NCBI GenBank assembly: GCA_003427395.1
Contig: BFEA01000381.1
Coordinates: forward strand, 1,289,932-1,312,163
Direction of reading: 5' to 3'
Source of the DNA: Chara braunii
Lineage: Eukaryota > Streptophyta > Charophyceae > Charales > Characeae
DNA: 22,232 bases
Below the pieces are notes generated by a model that saw only the letters and a list, made by a program, of their open reading frames with translations, had not been told where the DNA came from and did no database searches. This document shows positions 1 to 9,690 of the stretch, in pieces. A program made the translations under genes and the position numbers. Numbering within the stretch: the stretch's first letter is position 1; each line of letters starts with the position of its first letter.

Positions 1-1106
1 GTGTCCGATACTAACCTTGAAGGTGGCGTTGTGCTGCAGGTACCTCGAAGGCGAAGCTGGAGCTATGGCGCCACAGGTGAGTATCCCTGGCCTCCGCTAA
101 CCATCTCTCTCTCTCTCTCTTCTACTAGCGTAGGCGATGGCGGTGACGTCACCAGCGATCGTAAGCCATGAGCAGATCGGCACCCGTTTCCGAGAAAGCC
201 AGTACCAGCGATCGCAAAGCCATGAGTAGATCGACACTCGGTACCGCTGGCATTGTTTCCCAGGTCGGTACCAGCACGAAAACAAAATACTGCAGGCCAG
301 AAACCTCGGAATTATGACTCGGGCATGTACCTGCCCGTGTTTTCTCTTCAACGAAAAGGCCCGGAATGCGAAACCCAGGAATTGTTATTTGGGCCTGCAC
401 CTGCCCTTGTTTTCCCTTCAACGATCAGGCCCGGTACCTTGGGAGATCCCGTTCACCAGGGTTGCATGGCACTGTGGTCCGAGCGAGTGACGAGGAACGC
501 GTTGGGGTCTGGAAAATAGTTTGGAAGTGGAGAGTGGTCAGGCGTGTTCCTCATTTTCTGTTGCCGGTGTTCCACGTGAACAGTACGTCTGGCCGAGCAG
601 CTTCCCATTTTGTTTCTGTGCACCACAACCGCTAGACTTCAGCGAGCATGCGATATGCAGGTTGTTTCCCGCACTCGGTCGAGTGTTCGGAGCAACGCAG
701 AGCTCGACACTTCGTGTCAAGTGCAGCTTCGAGTGCCGCCTCTCTGCGGTTTGTTTCGCCTTCACGGGGGTTGTTTCACGCCATGTGCATGTCGTTCACG
801 ATCCAAAACACGACCTTTTTTTATTTGCATCACGCCATCTGCTCGTGAATGCAGCGCCTTTTCATTTTGTGCATTGGAACAACGTCCAGCTGAGAGCAAT
901 TGGCAACAAGGGCTCCGCAACTCCTACCAGGTGAGGAAAAAACACCACCAGCGCGAATCTCCTGACGTGTCCGACTTTATGTCACATTCTTTTATGTACT
1001 GCCAGCACATTGTTTGAACATCAGTATTTGTGTCGTTATCGTCGCCCTTTTTTTGTTTGGCAGCACATTGTTGGTGTCGGCCTTTTACAACCGCAACCTG
1101 AAAGAG
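1..1106. other. non-coding stretch with two short local duplications
   Basis: No frame here resembles a known protein; the short open frames on both strands overlap and have no coherent composition. Two imperfect direct duplications are visible. One is about 33 bp (151-183 and 204-237, period 53) built on CCAGCGATCG and CATGAG. The other is about 57 bp (308-364 and 378-434, period 70) built on GGGCATGTACCTGCCC and CAACGA..AGGCCCGG. Beyond these I see nothing I can name. Confidence 0.6.
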
Positions 1107-1109
1107 GGT

Positions 1110-1463
1110 CATCTTGTTTGAAAGCACGGGCCAGCTTGTTTGAAAGCACGAGCCATGTTCTTCGAAAGCACGAGCCTCTTGTTTGAAAGCACGAATCAAA
1201 TTGTTTGAAAGCACGAGCCATCTTGTTTGAAAGCACGAGCCATCTTGTTTGAAAGCACAAGCCATTTTCTTTGAAAGCACGAACCATCTTGTTTGAAAGC
1301 ACGAGCCAAATTGTTTGAAAGCACCAGCCATATTGTTTGAAAGCACAAGCCATCTTCTTTATAAGCACGAGCCATTATGTTCGAAAACACGAGCCAAATT
1401 GTTTGAAAGCACGAGCCATATTGTTTGAAAGCACAAGCCATCTTGTTTGAAAGCACGGGCCAG
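1110..1463. repeat. 22-bp tandem satellite, about 16 copies
   Basis: The monomer is GAAAGCACGAGCCATCTTGTTT-like (core TTGTTTGAAAGCACGAGCCA), repeated with almost no length change over 354 bases. Common variants swap the CATCT segment for AAAT or CATAT. Because 22 is not a multiple of three, the same monomer is read in all three minus-strand frames as a 22-residue periodic peptide, which produces long but meaningless open frames. Homogeneity is high in the middle and lower at both edges, as expected for an array maintained by unequal exchange. Confidence 0.93.
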
Positions 1464-1759
1464 TTCCGCATTTTCTTTCACTTGTGCACTCTGTGATGTC
1501 ATATGTCCTTCTCGTTTTTTTTTAACAGTACTGTCCTTGTGCACTCTATCAGTTCACTCTTCTTATTCTAAATGCACGGACCAGTTCACAACAAGGCAAG
1601 ATGCATTAAGGAAACGAATGCTTCTGTAAGCAAGACGGTAGAATGGGTACGGTAGAATGGGTGCTTTATTTACCGATCCCGAAAAGCACGGCGTGCAAGG
1701 GATCGCCCACGGGTGCTTGCTCGTCATACGACGGAGAACAGAACGACGACACTTTTTAT
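1464..1759. other. spacer between the 22-bp satellite and the left composite repeat
   Basis: No coding signal. CTTGTGCACTCT occurs twice (near 1481 and 1533), and a 14-bp unit ACGGTAGAATGGGT is tandemly doubled near 1635-1663. Otherwise nothing recognisable. Confidence 0.5.
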
Positions 1760-2700
1760 TTCATCAAAGAACCAGGGAAAAGATTGCAATCGAAACGCAC
1801 GAGGTGAAGGAAATGAATGTATTGCTTGTGCTCGAACGGACTAAGTTACATGTGTTGCGAAAGGGGTGCTTTATTTCGGCGTGCTGCCAAACTTGCATCT
1901 TCATTTTTTAATATAAAAAATATTTTTTGCGCCTTAGGTGAGCAATGTGAGGACCTCTCTTTGTATGCCGCTATGTGGTGCCGGTCCGTGTATTGCACTT
2001 CACCTTCCATATTTTACTACAAACAACCGCCATGCACCCACGGCTCGACCACACGAAAAATGTCAGTTCCTTGCAGCCACGGCCTGACCACACGGACGGC
2101 GTCGCCATCTCACCGCAACCTGTTTTCACAGGGCAGTACTGTATGACGACAAGATCGCAGGGAACATTCGAACAGGGCACACGTTGTTCTCCCATCGAGG
2201 CAGGGTGCACCGGCACAGGGAGCGTCGGACGATCACAGCAAATGGGCCGCCGCTCCCCGGGACGCTGGACCATACCATCACATGGTCCTGCGTCCCGACC
2301 ATGTTATGGTATGGTCCATCGTCCCGGGAACGCCGGACCATGCCATTACATGGTCCGGCGTCCCGGGGATGTCGGGCCGCGCGATGAGGAGGTCCGCCGT
2401 CACCTGCGCGAATGAGTATGTTGCGTTGCTATGCTTGCGTGCTGGTGCACCGGGGTTTGGTATGGTAGTGCGCGTTGCTATGCTTGCACGCTGATGCATA
2501 TGAGTGTGTTGCTTCCTTCGACAGTGTGTGTCGTGTTTCTCGGATGGGCACTGTAGTGTCGGTGATCGTTACTATGCAGTTGACTCCCCTACTTCCAATT
2601 CCCCACCATGTCCTGATGATGAAGGATCTTGATGGTGCAATCGACTCCCCTTTTACCATGTGTCAGTGCGCCGTCCTCATGATGAGGGATCTTGTGGTGG
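1760..2700 (+). repeat. left copy of a composite direct repeat flanking the DUF7869 gene
   Basis: Blocks in this interval reappear in the same order and orientation at about 8705-9690. TCAAAGAA..GAAAA followed by TTGCAATC..AACGCA is at 1764 and 8709. TGTGTTGCGAAAGG and TGTGTTGGGAAGGG are at 1851 and 8797. TTGCATCTT is at 1893 and 8838. Then comes a palindromic GGTCCGGCG array, then GCGAATGAGT at 2409 and 9375, then ATTCCCCA at about 2597 and 9533. The offset stays near 6,945 bases over the first blocks and drifts by indels later. Divergence is substantial, so this is an old duplication or two members of one repeat family. Confidence 0.7.
2225..2420. repeat. GC-rich near-palindromic repeat array (left)
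   Basis: Four or five degenerate monomers of the form GGACGCCGGACCAT-N-ATGGTCCGGCGTCC, each close to its own reverse complement. The same family makes up the arrays at 8040-8650, 8975-9290 and 9690-10220. The lack of stop codons in most frames creates spurious open frames with peptides such as GTPDHTMVWSG. Confidence 0.85.
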
Positions 2701-4047
2701 TGTGGCCGCCATCTACCGATCTCCTCATGGGGTCCTCCATCACATGCTATGAGTCCGTGTCCGGCGGCCGCCGTGGATATGACTCATGGTCCGGCTTCCT
2801 CGGGTTGCCGGATTTTTTTCCCCATGCTCAGTGTTGTAGTGTGTACCGGTGTCGGTGTGCCCGTTGCATCATCGTGTTGATATATCACGTAGCCGTGGAT
2901 ATATCACATAGCCATACATATATCTGAGATCGCAGGGCAGTCCAATCCAAAAATCCGAGTCATAGAACATACCTGCAATCACATCAAGGAGTCAAGCAAA
3001 AATCCACGAACTACGCGGGGTCAACTCCAACCAAGCTCCATACTCATACCCCTTGCTTTAGCCATGCATTGTCATGCCGCAACCTCCAGCCACCGTGGAT
3101 ATATCACATTGCCCGGCATTGTCATGCCGCCGAACCATGTGTTAGTGCGCCATCCTGATGATGAAGGATCCTGTGGTGTCGTGGCCGCCCTCTGCCGATC
3201 TCCTCGTGGGATCCTCCTGGACATGTTATGAGTCCGTGTCCGCCGCCCGCCGTTCATACGACTCATGGTCCGAAATCCTCGGGCCCCCAAACCATGTGTT
3301 GCTGCGGCGTCTTGATGATGAAGTATCCTGTGGTCGCGCGGTAGCCCTTCTGTCGATTCCCCACCATATCTGCGTGCTTGCGCCTATGCTCTCGTCGTGG
3401 ATTCCTCCATCGCATGTTATGCGTGCGTGTCTGCCGCCCGCCATGGATAAGACACAAGGTCCGGCGTCCTCATGCCGCCGAACCATGTGTTACTGCGGTA
3501 TCCCGAAGATAAAGGACCATATGCTGGCGTGGTCGCCCTTCTGTCAATTCCCCACCATGTCCGCGTGCTTGCGGCCATGCTCTCTTCGTGGTTTCCTCCA
3601 TCACGTGCTATGTGTGTGTGTCTGCCATCAACATGGTCCGGCGTTTTCGTGCCGCCGGACCATCTGCAACCTCGGCGCTACGAGGATAAAGGACCATGTG
3701 GCGCCGAACCACGTGTTAGTGCGCCTGAGGTTGACCATCGCTGCCGTGCTGGACTGCTTGGAAGGTGTATTGGAAGCGAGAGATCTGTTGGTGCCTGTCA
3801 CAAGGAAATTTCATAGCACGTGGGGATATACGTTCTGCTAGTCAGTATCTTCTCTGCTCGTGGGATCCTCCATTGCATGGTATGAGTCCGTGTCCAGGGG
3901 CCGCCGTGGATACGACTCATGGTCCGGCTTCCTCGGGTTGCCGGATTTTTTCCACATGCTCGGTGTTGTAGTGTGTACCGGTGTCAGTGTGCCCGTTGCA
4001 TCATCGTGTGGAATGATAGTCAGAAATCTTTGGATATACATTACATA
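2580..4047 (+). repeat. tandem family of about 160-190 bp units
   Basis: Units begin near CCGAACCATGTGTTAGTGCG and recur at about 3131, 3288, 3478 and, more diverged, 3653 and 3700. Each carries a GATGATGAAGGATC-like block, a CGATTCCCCACCAT block, a CCTCCATCACATGCTATG block and a TCCGCCGCCCGCC block. A further partial unit is near 2655. A related unit lies at about 9530-9690 on the far side of the DUF7869 gene. The segment 2711-2878 is nearly repeated at 3852-4013. I see no coding content of its own. Confidence 0.8.
3802..3859 (+). repeat. 58-bp direct repeat, copy 1
   Basis: The block built on AGCACGTGGGGATATACGTT followed by CTGCTA.TCAGTATCT occurs here and again at 4048-4105 with only a few differences. 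The two copies bracket the 3860-4047 segment, itself a near copy of 2711-2878. Confidence 0.88.
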
Positions 4048-4105
4048 AAGGAAATTCCGTAGCACGTGGGGATATACGTTCTGCTACTCAGTATCTGGTC
4101 TGCTC
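4048..4105 (+). repeat. 58-bp direct repeat, copy 2
   Basis: Second copy of the block at 3802-3859. It marks the end of the left repeat domain; what follows (4106-4421) has no repeat signature and leads into the DUF7869 reading frame. Confidence 0.88.
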
Positions 4106-4421
4106 CTCAACATGTGGGCCATAACATTCGTCACTGCCTGGTTGTGTGGGGGCTCCTTGTCAGTGGTCTGTGATGAGGGTGGTTGTGTTCATTGGTTGTT
4201 GTGTGGGACTTATACGTTGTGCCCTGCTGGTGGCAAACCATGTGCCAGGCTGCCAACACACCTTCCCCGGGATAAAGGAATCCCGACTTTAAACAGCCAG
4301 AACACTGTGGTCTCTCTGTTATGTGTGGCGTGCATTAGGGGAACTTTGTTAGGTGTTTGCCACACTCGTAGGTTGTATCACTACGTACGTTGACACTGCT
4401 TCTGGATACCTTGCAGAAACA
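4106..4421 (+). other. putative 5' flank of the DUF7869 gene
   Basis: A single-copy-looking stretch upstream of the ATG at 4422. It contains an open frame of about 93 codons from 4112 that I cannot relate to any family. A pyrimidine-containing acceptor-like TTGCAG lies at 4411-4416, six bases before the ATG, so a 5' UTR intron is possible. I see no convincing TATA box. Confidence 0.35.
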
Positions 4422-7215
4422 ATGCATACACCAAATGTGCACAGCGAGAAGGGGAGTTGCCCTGTTGAGTCTCACCCGTCTGCTGCATATCCTAAGACGC
4501 ATACAGCACAACGGATCGTCTACAGCAGTGAGAGTCGGTCTCCTTCATCAACGCAACTTGAGGGCGGTGAGAAGTCCTCAATTCGTTGCATTCGTGATCC
4601 AAGAAAGAGAAGTGCAGTTCTCCCATGTAGCAGCAACCCCTGTAACACGGTTGTCCGACGTTTGAGGCTTGAGGATATAATCAAGGGGGTCGCACATGTT
4701 AATTCTTCTTGTCCGTCAAGTGGCCCATCTATCAAGTGTGAGCAGCGTGTGGTCGACCACAGTGAATAGGGCTCGTATGTCCAGCCCACTTCGCCAGAAG
4801 AAAATGCCAGCGACGATGGCCACTGCCATCCAGATGTATCTTCCGCAGACGATATTTGCATGCCACATGATGGCAACAGTGAGCCGGTATCGTTGTTGAC
4901 CGAATTGCCAACGAGCATAGGGAAGAGGAAATACACTTATCGAAAGCGGAAGAGAAGAACAGAAACATCAGACGCAGATTTAGTCGACAAATGCACGATA
5001 GAGGAGTGTGCTGCAGTGCTCAATAAGACGTTCTGCAAGAAACTGCAGTGCTGCTCGAAGATGACTGCGGATGAGTTGTACAGGGCTAGAATGAAATATA
5101 TATCACTGACGTCAGAAGAAAGAAGGAAATGGTGCACTAAACAATTCGATAGTTTCACATGTATTGAAGATGACAAGAAGGTAGTCAAACCCGTCGTAGA
5201 GAAACACAGGGTTTGTGTACTGGCATGGTGCTACATCATCGGCTTTTCGAGGAACATGTACGCATACTATCGTGACACACATGCAGAGGGTACAGTCGTG
5301 CCCATTCACGGAAGGCAATACCACTCTACGTCATCCGCCATCCATGCGATGAATTTTCAGACCTTCCAAACACTGATATTGGAAGAGGCTGATGCAATGC
5401 CGGACCAAACGGACATGAACAAAGACTACGAGGTCAGACCGAGCGTCAGGCTGCCTTCGACGTACGCAACGAAGACAAACGTGTACGAGAGCATACAACG
5501 ACGACCTAAAAAACAGGGCATAGACTGTTGTTCTTCGCAGGTTTTCGAAAAAATGTGGCGTGATTTCTTTTGGCATGTTCACCTTGCTAGATCGACCGAT
5601 CATGCTATATGAGATTACTGCACAAAACAAACAGACCTTATCGAAGGGGCAATGCACGAGGCTAAATGCGGCCTTGTTGCAAAGCTCAATCGCCATAGAA
5701 TGTTGCAGAAGGCACACCGCGAGCACTATGACATGTGGTCGGCGGAATCAAAGTTCATGCCGGACAAAAGCTTGTGTATAATTATCGACGGAATGGACCA
5801 AGCAAAAACGATCATTTCTCACACAGCTCACAACCGCACGTCCAAGGCCATGGACAACCGCACTATGATGAAAACAAACCTCACTGACATTCTCGCACAC
5901 GGAAGGAATCCACACATTATTGTGCACACATGGTTTCCAGTCTACCCTCACGGTCCGAATTCAATGGCGAGGGTCTTGAGAGACGTGCAAAGGCAATCAG
6001 GAGGGTTGCCTCCAGTTTTTATACTGCAAGCAGACAACTGCGGCAGTCAAAATAAAAACAGATACGTGTTTGCGTTCCTCGCATTGTTGGTTAAGTTCCG
6101 CATCTTCGAAGTCGTAGAAATGGGATTCATGATAGTGGGTCACACACACACAGACATAGATACGAAGTTTAGTTTGTTTGCTAGGAAGCTCGCGAACACC
6201 GATGCTTACACCATGCCAGAATTGTTCGACACACTTAGAAAGTCGACAAAAGAGGACGTAAGTTGCACGTTCATCGATGAGATGGCAGATTGGAAAGGAG
6301 CTATTAGCGAATATCTCGACAAAGGCACAACTGTTTAAGTTTTATATGAACGGGGAGAACCCTACTATGGTGTACAAAGAACATTGCAATGTCGGTGAAT
6401 GGATGTCATTGGGCGAGCCAATCTATTGGTTCAAGAAGGATGACGAAGGGGGATGGGCAGGACCGTCGATGCCATTTCAGCCGTCTAGATTAAAAGTTAA
6501 CTTGGACAACGGAGACTTTATCAAAGGTCACGAAGGTGTGAGCGATTTGGTAGAGGACTGGAAGAACGAGGAGTCAAAATTTCAGACACATGAAGAATGG
6601 AAACGTCATCTCAAATCAAGTCGGCTTGAGTATTTGCAGACACCGTTACAGTTGTTCAAGAACATGAGAAACGAAAACACTTCGGAACCTATTCCTTTGT
6701 CTACCAATTTCTGGCCGTCACCTATGCCACAACTCACCAAAGATGTAAAAATGTCAATGGCGATACTCGATTCGCCGCCGGGGAAATAATGTTTCGTGGG
6801 TTTGAAGAAGGATGCCCCGAAGCCCAAATTCGACCCAACAAAGCATGTTGAAGTAGGATGGTTTGTTGTGTTGCGCGCTCCAGACGAGTACGTAGACAAA
6901 GGGGTTAGTTTTTGGATAGGACGTGTTCAGGAAATGTCACAAGGCTGTGATACAATTCTTGCCCAGTATTGGAGGCCAGAAGGAAAAGACACAAATATCT
7001 CAAAATTGTACGAAGACGCATGGAACAAAAGTTGGCGAGTGGAGAACGAATCTTCGTCAGGGTGGCAACACCTAACCAGTGTGGCATGGGGATGGAAAAG
7101 TGAAAAGAAAGGTAAATCAGGATTGAAAATTCGGAGGAGCGACGCAATGAAGGCAATGGAGTCACTGGCAGCAGCGGGAAAAACGATTTCAAGTGTAGAC
7201 GTTAACAAGTGCTAA
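4422..7215 (+). pseudogene. DUF7869-type transposase-like protein, broken
   Basis: One coherent frame runs from ATG 4422 for about 930 codons but is interrupted by TAG at 4767, TGA at 5610, a one-base shift between about 6320 and 6338, and TAA at 6787. Residues 1 to about 160 are Ser/Pro-rich, then acidic, and are followed by a basic stretch (GKRKYTYRKRKRR, from 4920) that could be a nuclear localisation signal. The conserved core carries IIDGMDQAKT (first Asp near residue 456), LQADNCGSQNKNRY (Asp near 538) and VGHTHTDIDTKFS (573-585). This is the pattern I know from eukaryotic DUF7869 proteins, usually tied to DNA transposons and suggestive of an RNase H-like DDE fold; catalysis is inferred. 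It continues through EMADWKGAI and FKFYMNG into a separate C-terminal domain. A GTAAGT at 6258 with TTTAAG ending at 6339 would restore frame as an 82-base intron, but it would remove conserved sequence, so a lesion is likelier. Confidence 0.85.
6790..7215 (+). pseudogene. C-terminal extension of the DUF7869 protein, chromatin-reader-like barrel
   Basis: After the TAA at 6787-6789 the same frame stays open for about 140 codons to TAA at 7213-7215. The translated region shows VGWFVVLRAPDEYVDKG, FWIGRVQEM, ILAQYWRPE and YEDAWNKSWRVEN. The alternation of Trp-rich strands and a W-x-G-x-V segment recalls small beta-barrel modules of the BAH, chromo or Tudor kind that some transposon proteins carry, but this is a resemblance only. 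The tail is Lys-rich (KSEKKGKSGLKIRR). It has no good start of its own, so it is read here as the end of the preceding protein rather than a separate gene. Confidence 0.5.
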
Positions 7216-8035
7216 AATGATTCAACGATGCATAATGAAATTGAGGTGTGACGATCATTTAGAGGTCCTATGATATTGTATAGTATGTTGCAAGGTTAGC
7301 AGACAACGATATTGACTGTTCTGTCGGTGGGTTGGTTGGCAATACAATGGATAGGCGATCGCAGTAGTCAGTCATCTGCCCTCGCCATCGTTTTTGTAGT
7401 TTTGGGCACGGAGGGCAGGTTGGACATAATGTCGCCTAAATACCCGAAGGATGAGCAGTACCAACGGTGTGAAGTCGGAGTAGCAGCGACAATCGTTAGA
7501 TATTGTATTGGAAAGTCCTCGATAGAACTGTTGTTTCGTAAGAATGACAGAAGTCTCCTTGTCTGACGTTAAGTTCATCTTTGTCGTGCTATCTGTTAGA
7601 TCAGTTCCCACAGACAGAAGTCTAAAAGGCAGGTGTGTTAATTTATGGGAGTCAGACGACTGTGATGGTAGAAGGGGGATGGTCGGGTGCCACACCGATG
7701 ACACAATGTTGAAACATGATCAGTTAGAAGATATAGCGAACATAGCTGCGTTGTTCTGTACAATCGATGGTTCCGTGTTCGTCGAGGAGACCTCGTTGCT
7801 TTGGTAAGGGATATGGGGCCCGTTTCTCGCTTTATGTAAGAACACTCCGTCATGTGTCATAAACACATTTGGATGTATATCCGACGTCCACGTACAATCC
7901 TTCAACATGTTTCTTATGGTATTCTTTGTCGTCCATGATTTGTGTGCTGCACGTACCATACACGAATAACAAGTAAATACTGCCTCTATCCGCATAGGCT
8001 CGGCACATAACACCACGCATGCAAGAGCATGTTAC
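7216..8035. other. spacer downstream of the DUF7869 gene
   Basis: No repeat family or known protein is recognised. Short open frames exist on both strands. The most protein-like is on the minus strand at about 7720-8010 and contains DIHPNVFMTHDGVFLHKARN, but it starts at GTG, ends abruptly and has no relative I know. It could be a fragment of an element gene. No AATAAA polyadenylation signal is seen just after 7215. Confidence 0.4.
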
Positions 8036-8039
8036 CACT

Positions 8040-8650
8040 GCTGAAGGATGGTTTGTCCAATCGTCCGCCACAACATGCATGTCGGGCCATACGGTGGTCC
8101 GACGTACCCGAACATCATGGTCGCGGGACCATATAGTGGTGCGTCGGGGACGACGGACCAAGGCGCTGAGCCAAAGGATGGTCCGGCGTCCCCGAGACGC
8201 CGGACAATGCCATGGTCCGTCGCCCCAGGGTCGCCATACCAATACATGGTCCACCGCCCCGAGGACGCCGGACCATCGCATGGGCCGGCGGTTCGGGGAC
8301 CATCGTATGGTATGGCGGCTCAGGGGCGTCAAACTATCGCATGGTCCGATGCTTCGGGGACCCTGGGCCGCTAGACCATACGATGGTCTGGCGTCCCTAG
8401 GCCGCCAGACGATGCGGTAGTCCGGCGTCCCCGGGCCGCTAGACCATACGATGGTTTGGCATCCCCAGGCCGCCATACGATGGTCCGGCGCCATACCATG
8501 CGACGGTCCGCCATCCCGGGGCCGTCAAACCATGCGATTGTCCGGCGGTTCAGGGATCATCGCATGGTATGCTGACTCGGGGAAGTCAGACTTCCGCATC
8601 GTCCGGCGCTTCAGGGACCCCTGGCCGGCAGACCATGCGATGGCCCGGAA
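8040..8650. repeat. near-palindromic GC-rich array 1, with higher-order structure
   Basis: Twelve or more degenerate monomers of roughly 45-50 bp of the GGTCCGGCGTCCCCGG / CCGCCAGACCATGCGA type. A longer module starting at CCGGCGGTTC.GGGA and running through a TCAGACTTCCGCAT-like block to a CCGGACCAT-like block occurs at 8285 and 8542 (period 257) and again at 9777. This shows that a multi-monomer unit was amplified, not only single monomers. Confidence 0.88.
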
Positions 8651-8704
8651 GAGGCTTTGTCGTGCCTAACAACATTGCCAGGATGTAAGAAGCAAATGAA
8701 TGTC

Positions 8705-9690
8705 TTAGTCAAAGAAACGAGAAAAAGCTTGCAATCTGAACGCAGGAGGTGGCGGAAATATAATTCTCACTGGTCGTTTTAATAAAACATATCATATGTG
8801 TTGGGAAGGGTTCCTTTCTTTCCGGACGTTGCGGAAGTTGCATCTTAATCATTACAAAAAACCCTTGTTGCCAAGGGGTGTTCTTTTGCCGGGATGTTGT
8901 CGTGTTCGTTCAATGACAACGGAGTCCGACTGGCAAGGTGTTGCGGGCGGTCCTTGGTACCGTCCACCACACGATATCATGTCCGTCGCATGGCACGGAC
9001 CGACACCCAGGGGACGCAGAAGCTTATGATGGCACGGACCGAGGGAGATGAAGGGAACGGCGATTCGGTGTCCCGGAGACGCTGGACCGCGCCATCGAAT
9101 TGTCCGGCGCCCCAAGGATGTCGGACCATCCCATCGTGTGGTCCGGCGTCGCTGGGACGCCGGACCATACCATCGTATGGTCCGGCGTCACGGCGTCACC
9201 GGGACGCCGGACCATACGATCGTATGATCCGGCGTCACCGGGACGCCGGACCGTGCCATCGTGCGGTCCGGTGTCACTAGGACGGTGCCACGGGCGTGCC
9301 GTTTCGTATCTCGCCTTGCCATGCCATTCCGGGTCGTGTATGGTGGTGTTCATTGCGGTGCTTGCATGGTGGTGCGAATGAGTGCATTAGTTCCTCCGAT
9401 AGTGATTGGTTTGTCGGTCTGTTCGCGGCTGATAATGCTGGTGGGTGTGGAGAAGACAGATGGTCCAGTATGTTCGTGTGTTCGTTGGTGATAATGATGG
9501 CGGGTGTGGGCAGGACACATGATCGTCTGTCGATTCCCCATGAATGTCTGCGTGTTTTTGATCCACACTCTAACCGTGTCGCATGCTATGTGTGCATCTT
9601 TGCCGCCCGCCCTTGACCGGACACATGGGGCGGCAACCTCATGCCGCCGAACCGTGTGTTATTGCAGCGACCCGATAATGAAGGACCGTG
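8705..9690 (+). repeat. right copy of the composite direct repeat
   Basis: Counterpart of 1760-2700: an A-rich block (8709-8870), a palindromic array (8975-9290), GCGAATGAGTGCATTAG (9375), the ATTCCCCA block (9533) and a CCGCCGAACCGTGTG unit (about 9642) occur in the same order as on the left. With its partner it brackets the DUF7869 gene. No terminal TG..CA or target duplication could be fixed, so LTR status is not claimed. Confidence 0.7.
8975..9290. repeat. near-palindromic array 2, with perfect hairpins
   Basis: Monomers of about 47 bp. One contains a perfect inverted repeat: arm GACGCCGGACCATAC at 9156-9170, loop CATC, arm GTATGGTCCGGCGTC at 9175-9189. The next monomer (9203-9236) is a loop-less palindrome with one mismatched pair. 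Each monomer can fold alone, so the array could extrude strings of short cruciforms. Confidence 0.9.

Noticed and set aside
1110-1463. CRISPR array
   Set aside because: The 22-bp units are contiguous without unique spacers and the DNA is eukaryotic.
924-1544. Overlapping minus-strand open frames of 60-140 codons
   Set aside because: They are the three reading frames of the 22-bp satellite; the same cyclic peptide appears in each.
2126-2500. Open frames on both strands with GTPDHTMVWSG-like peptides
   Set aside because: By-products of stop-poor, near-palindromic repeats; both strands give the same peptide because the monomers are self-complementary.
6258-6339. 82-base intron (GTAAGT...TTTAAG) that would restore the DUF7869 frame
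   Set aside because: The splice sites are good, but the excised part encodes sequence (EMADWKGAISEYL) that the family usually has, so a one-base indel is the simpler explanation.
7850-8494. 214-codon minus-strand frame
   Set aside because: Most of it runs through palindromic array 1; the remainder is a shadow frame of the spacer.
1760-9690. Long direct repeats as the LTRs of a retrotransposon
   Set aside because: The enclosed gene has no reverse transcriptase or integrase motifs, and no TG..CA ends, PBS or polypurine tract could be placed at the repeat borders.
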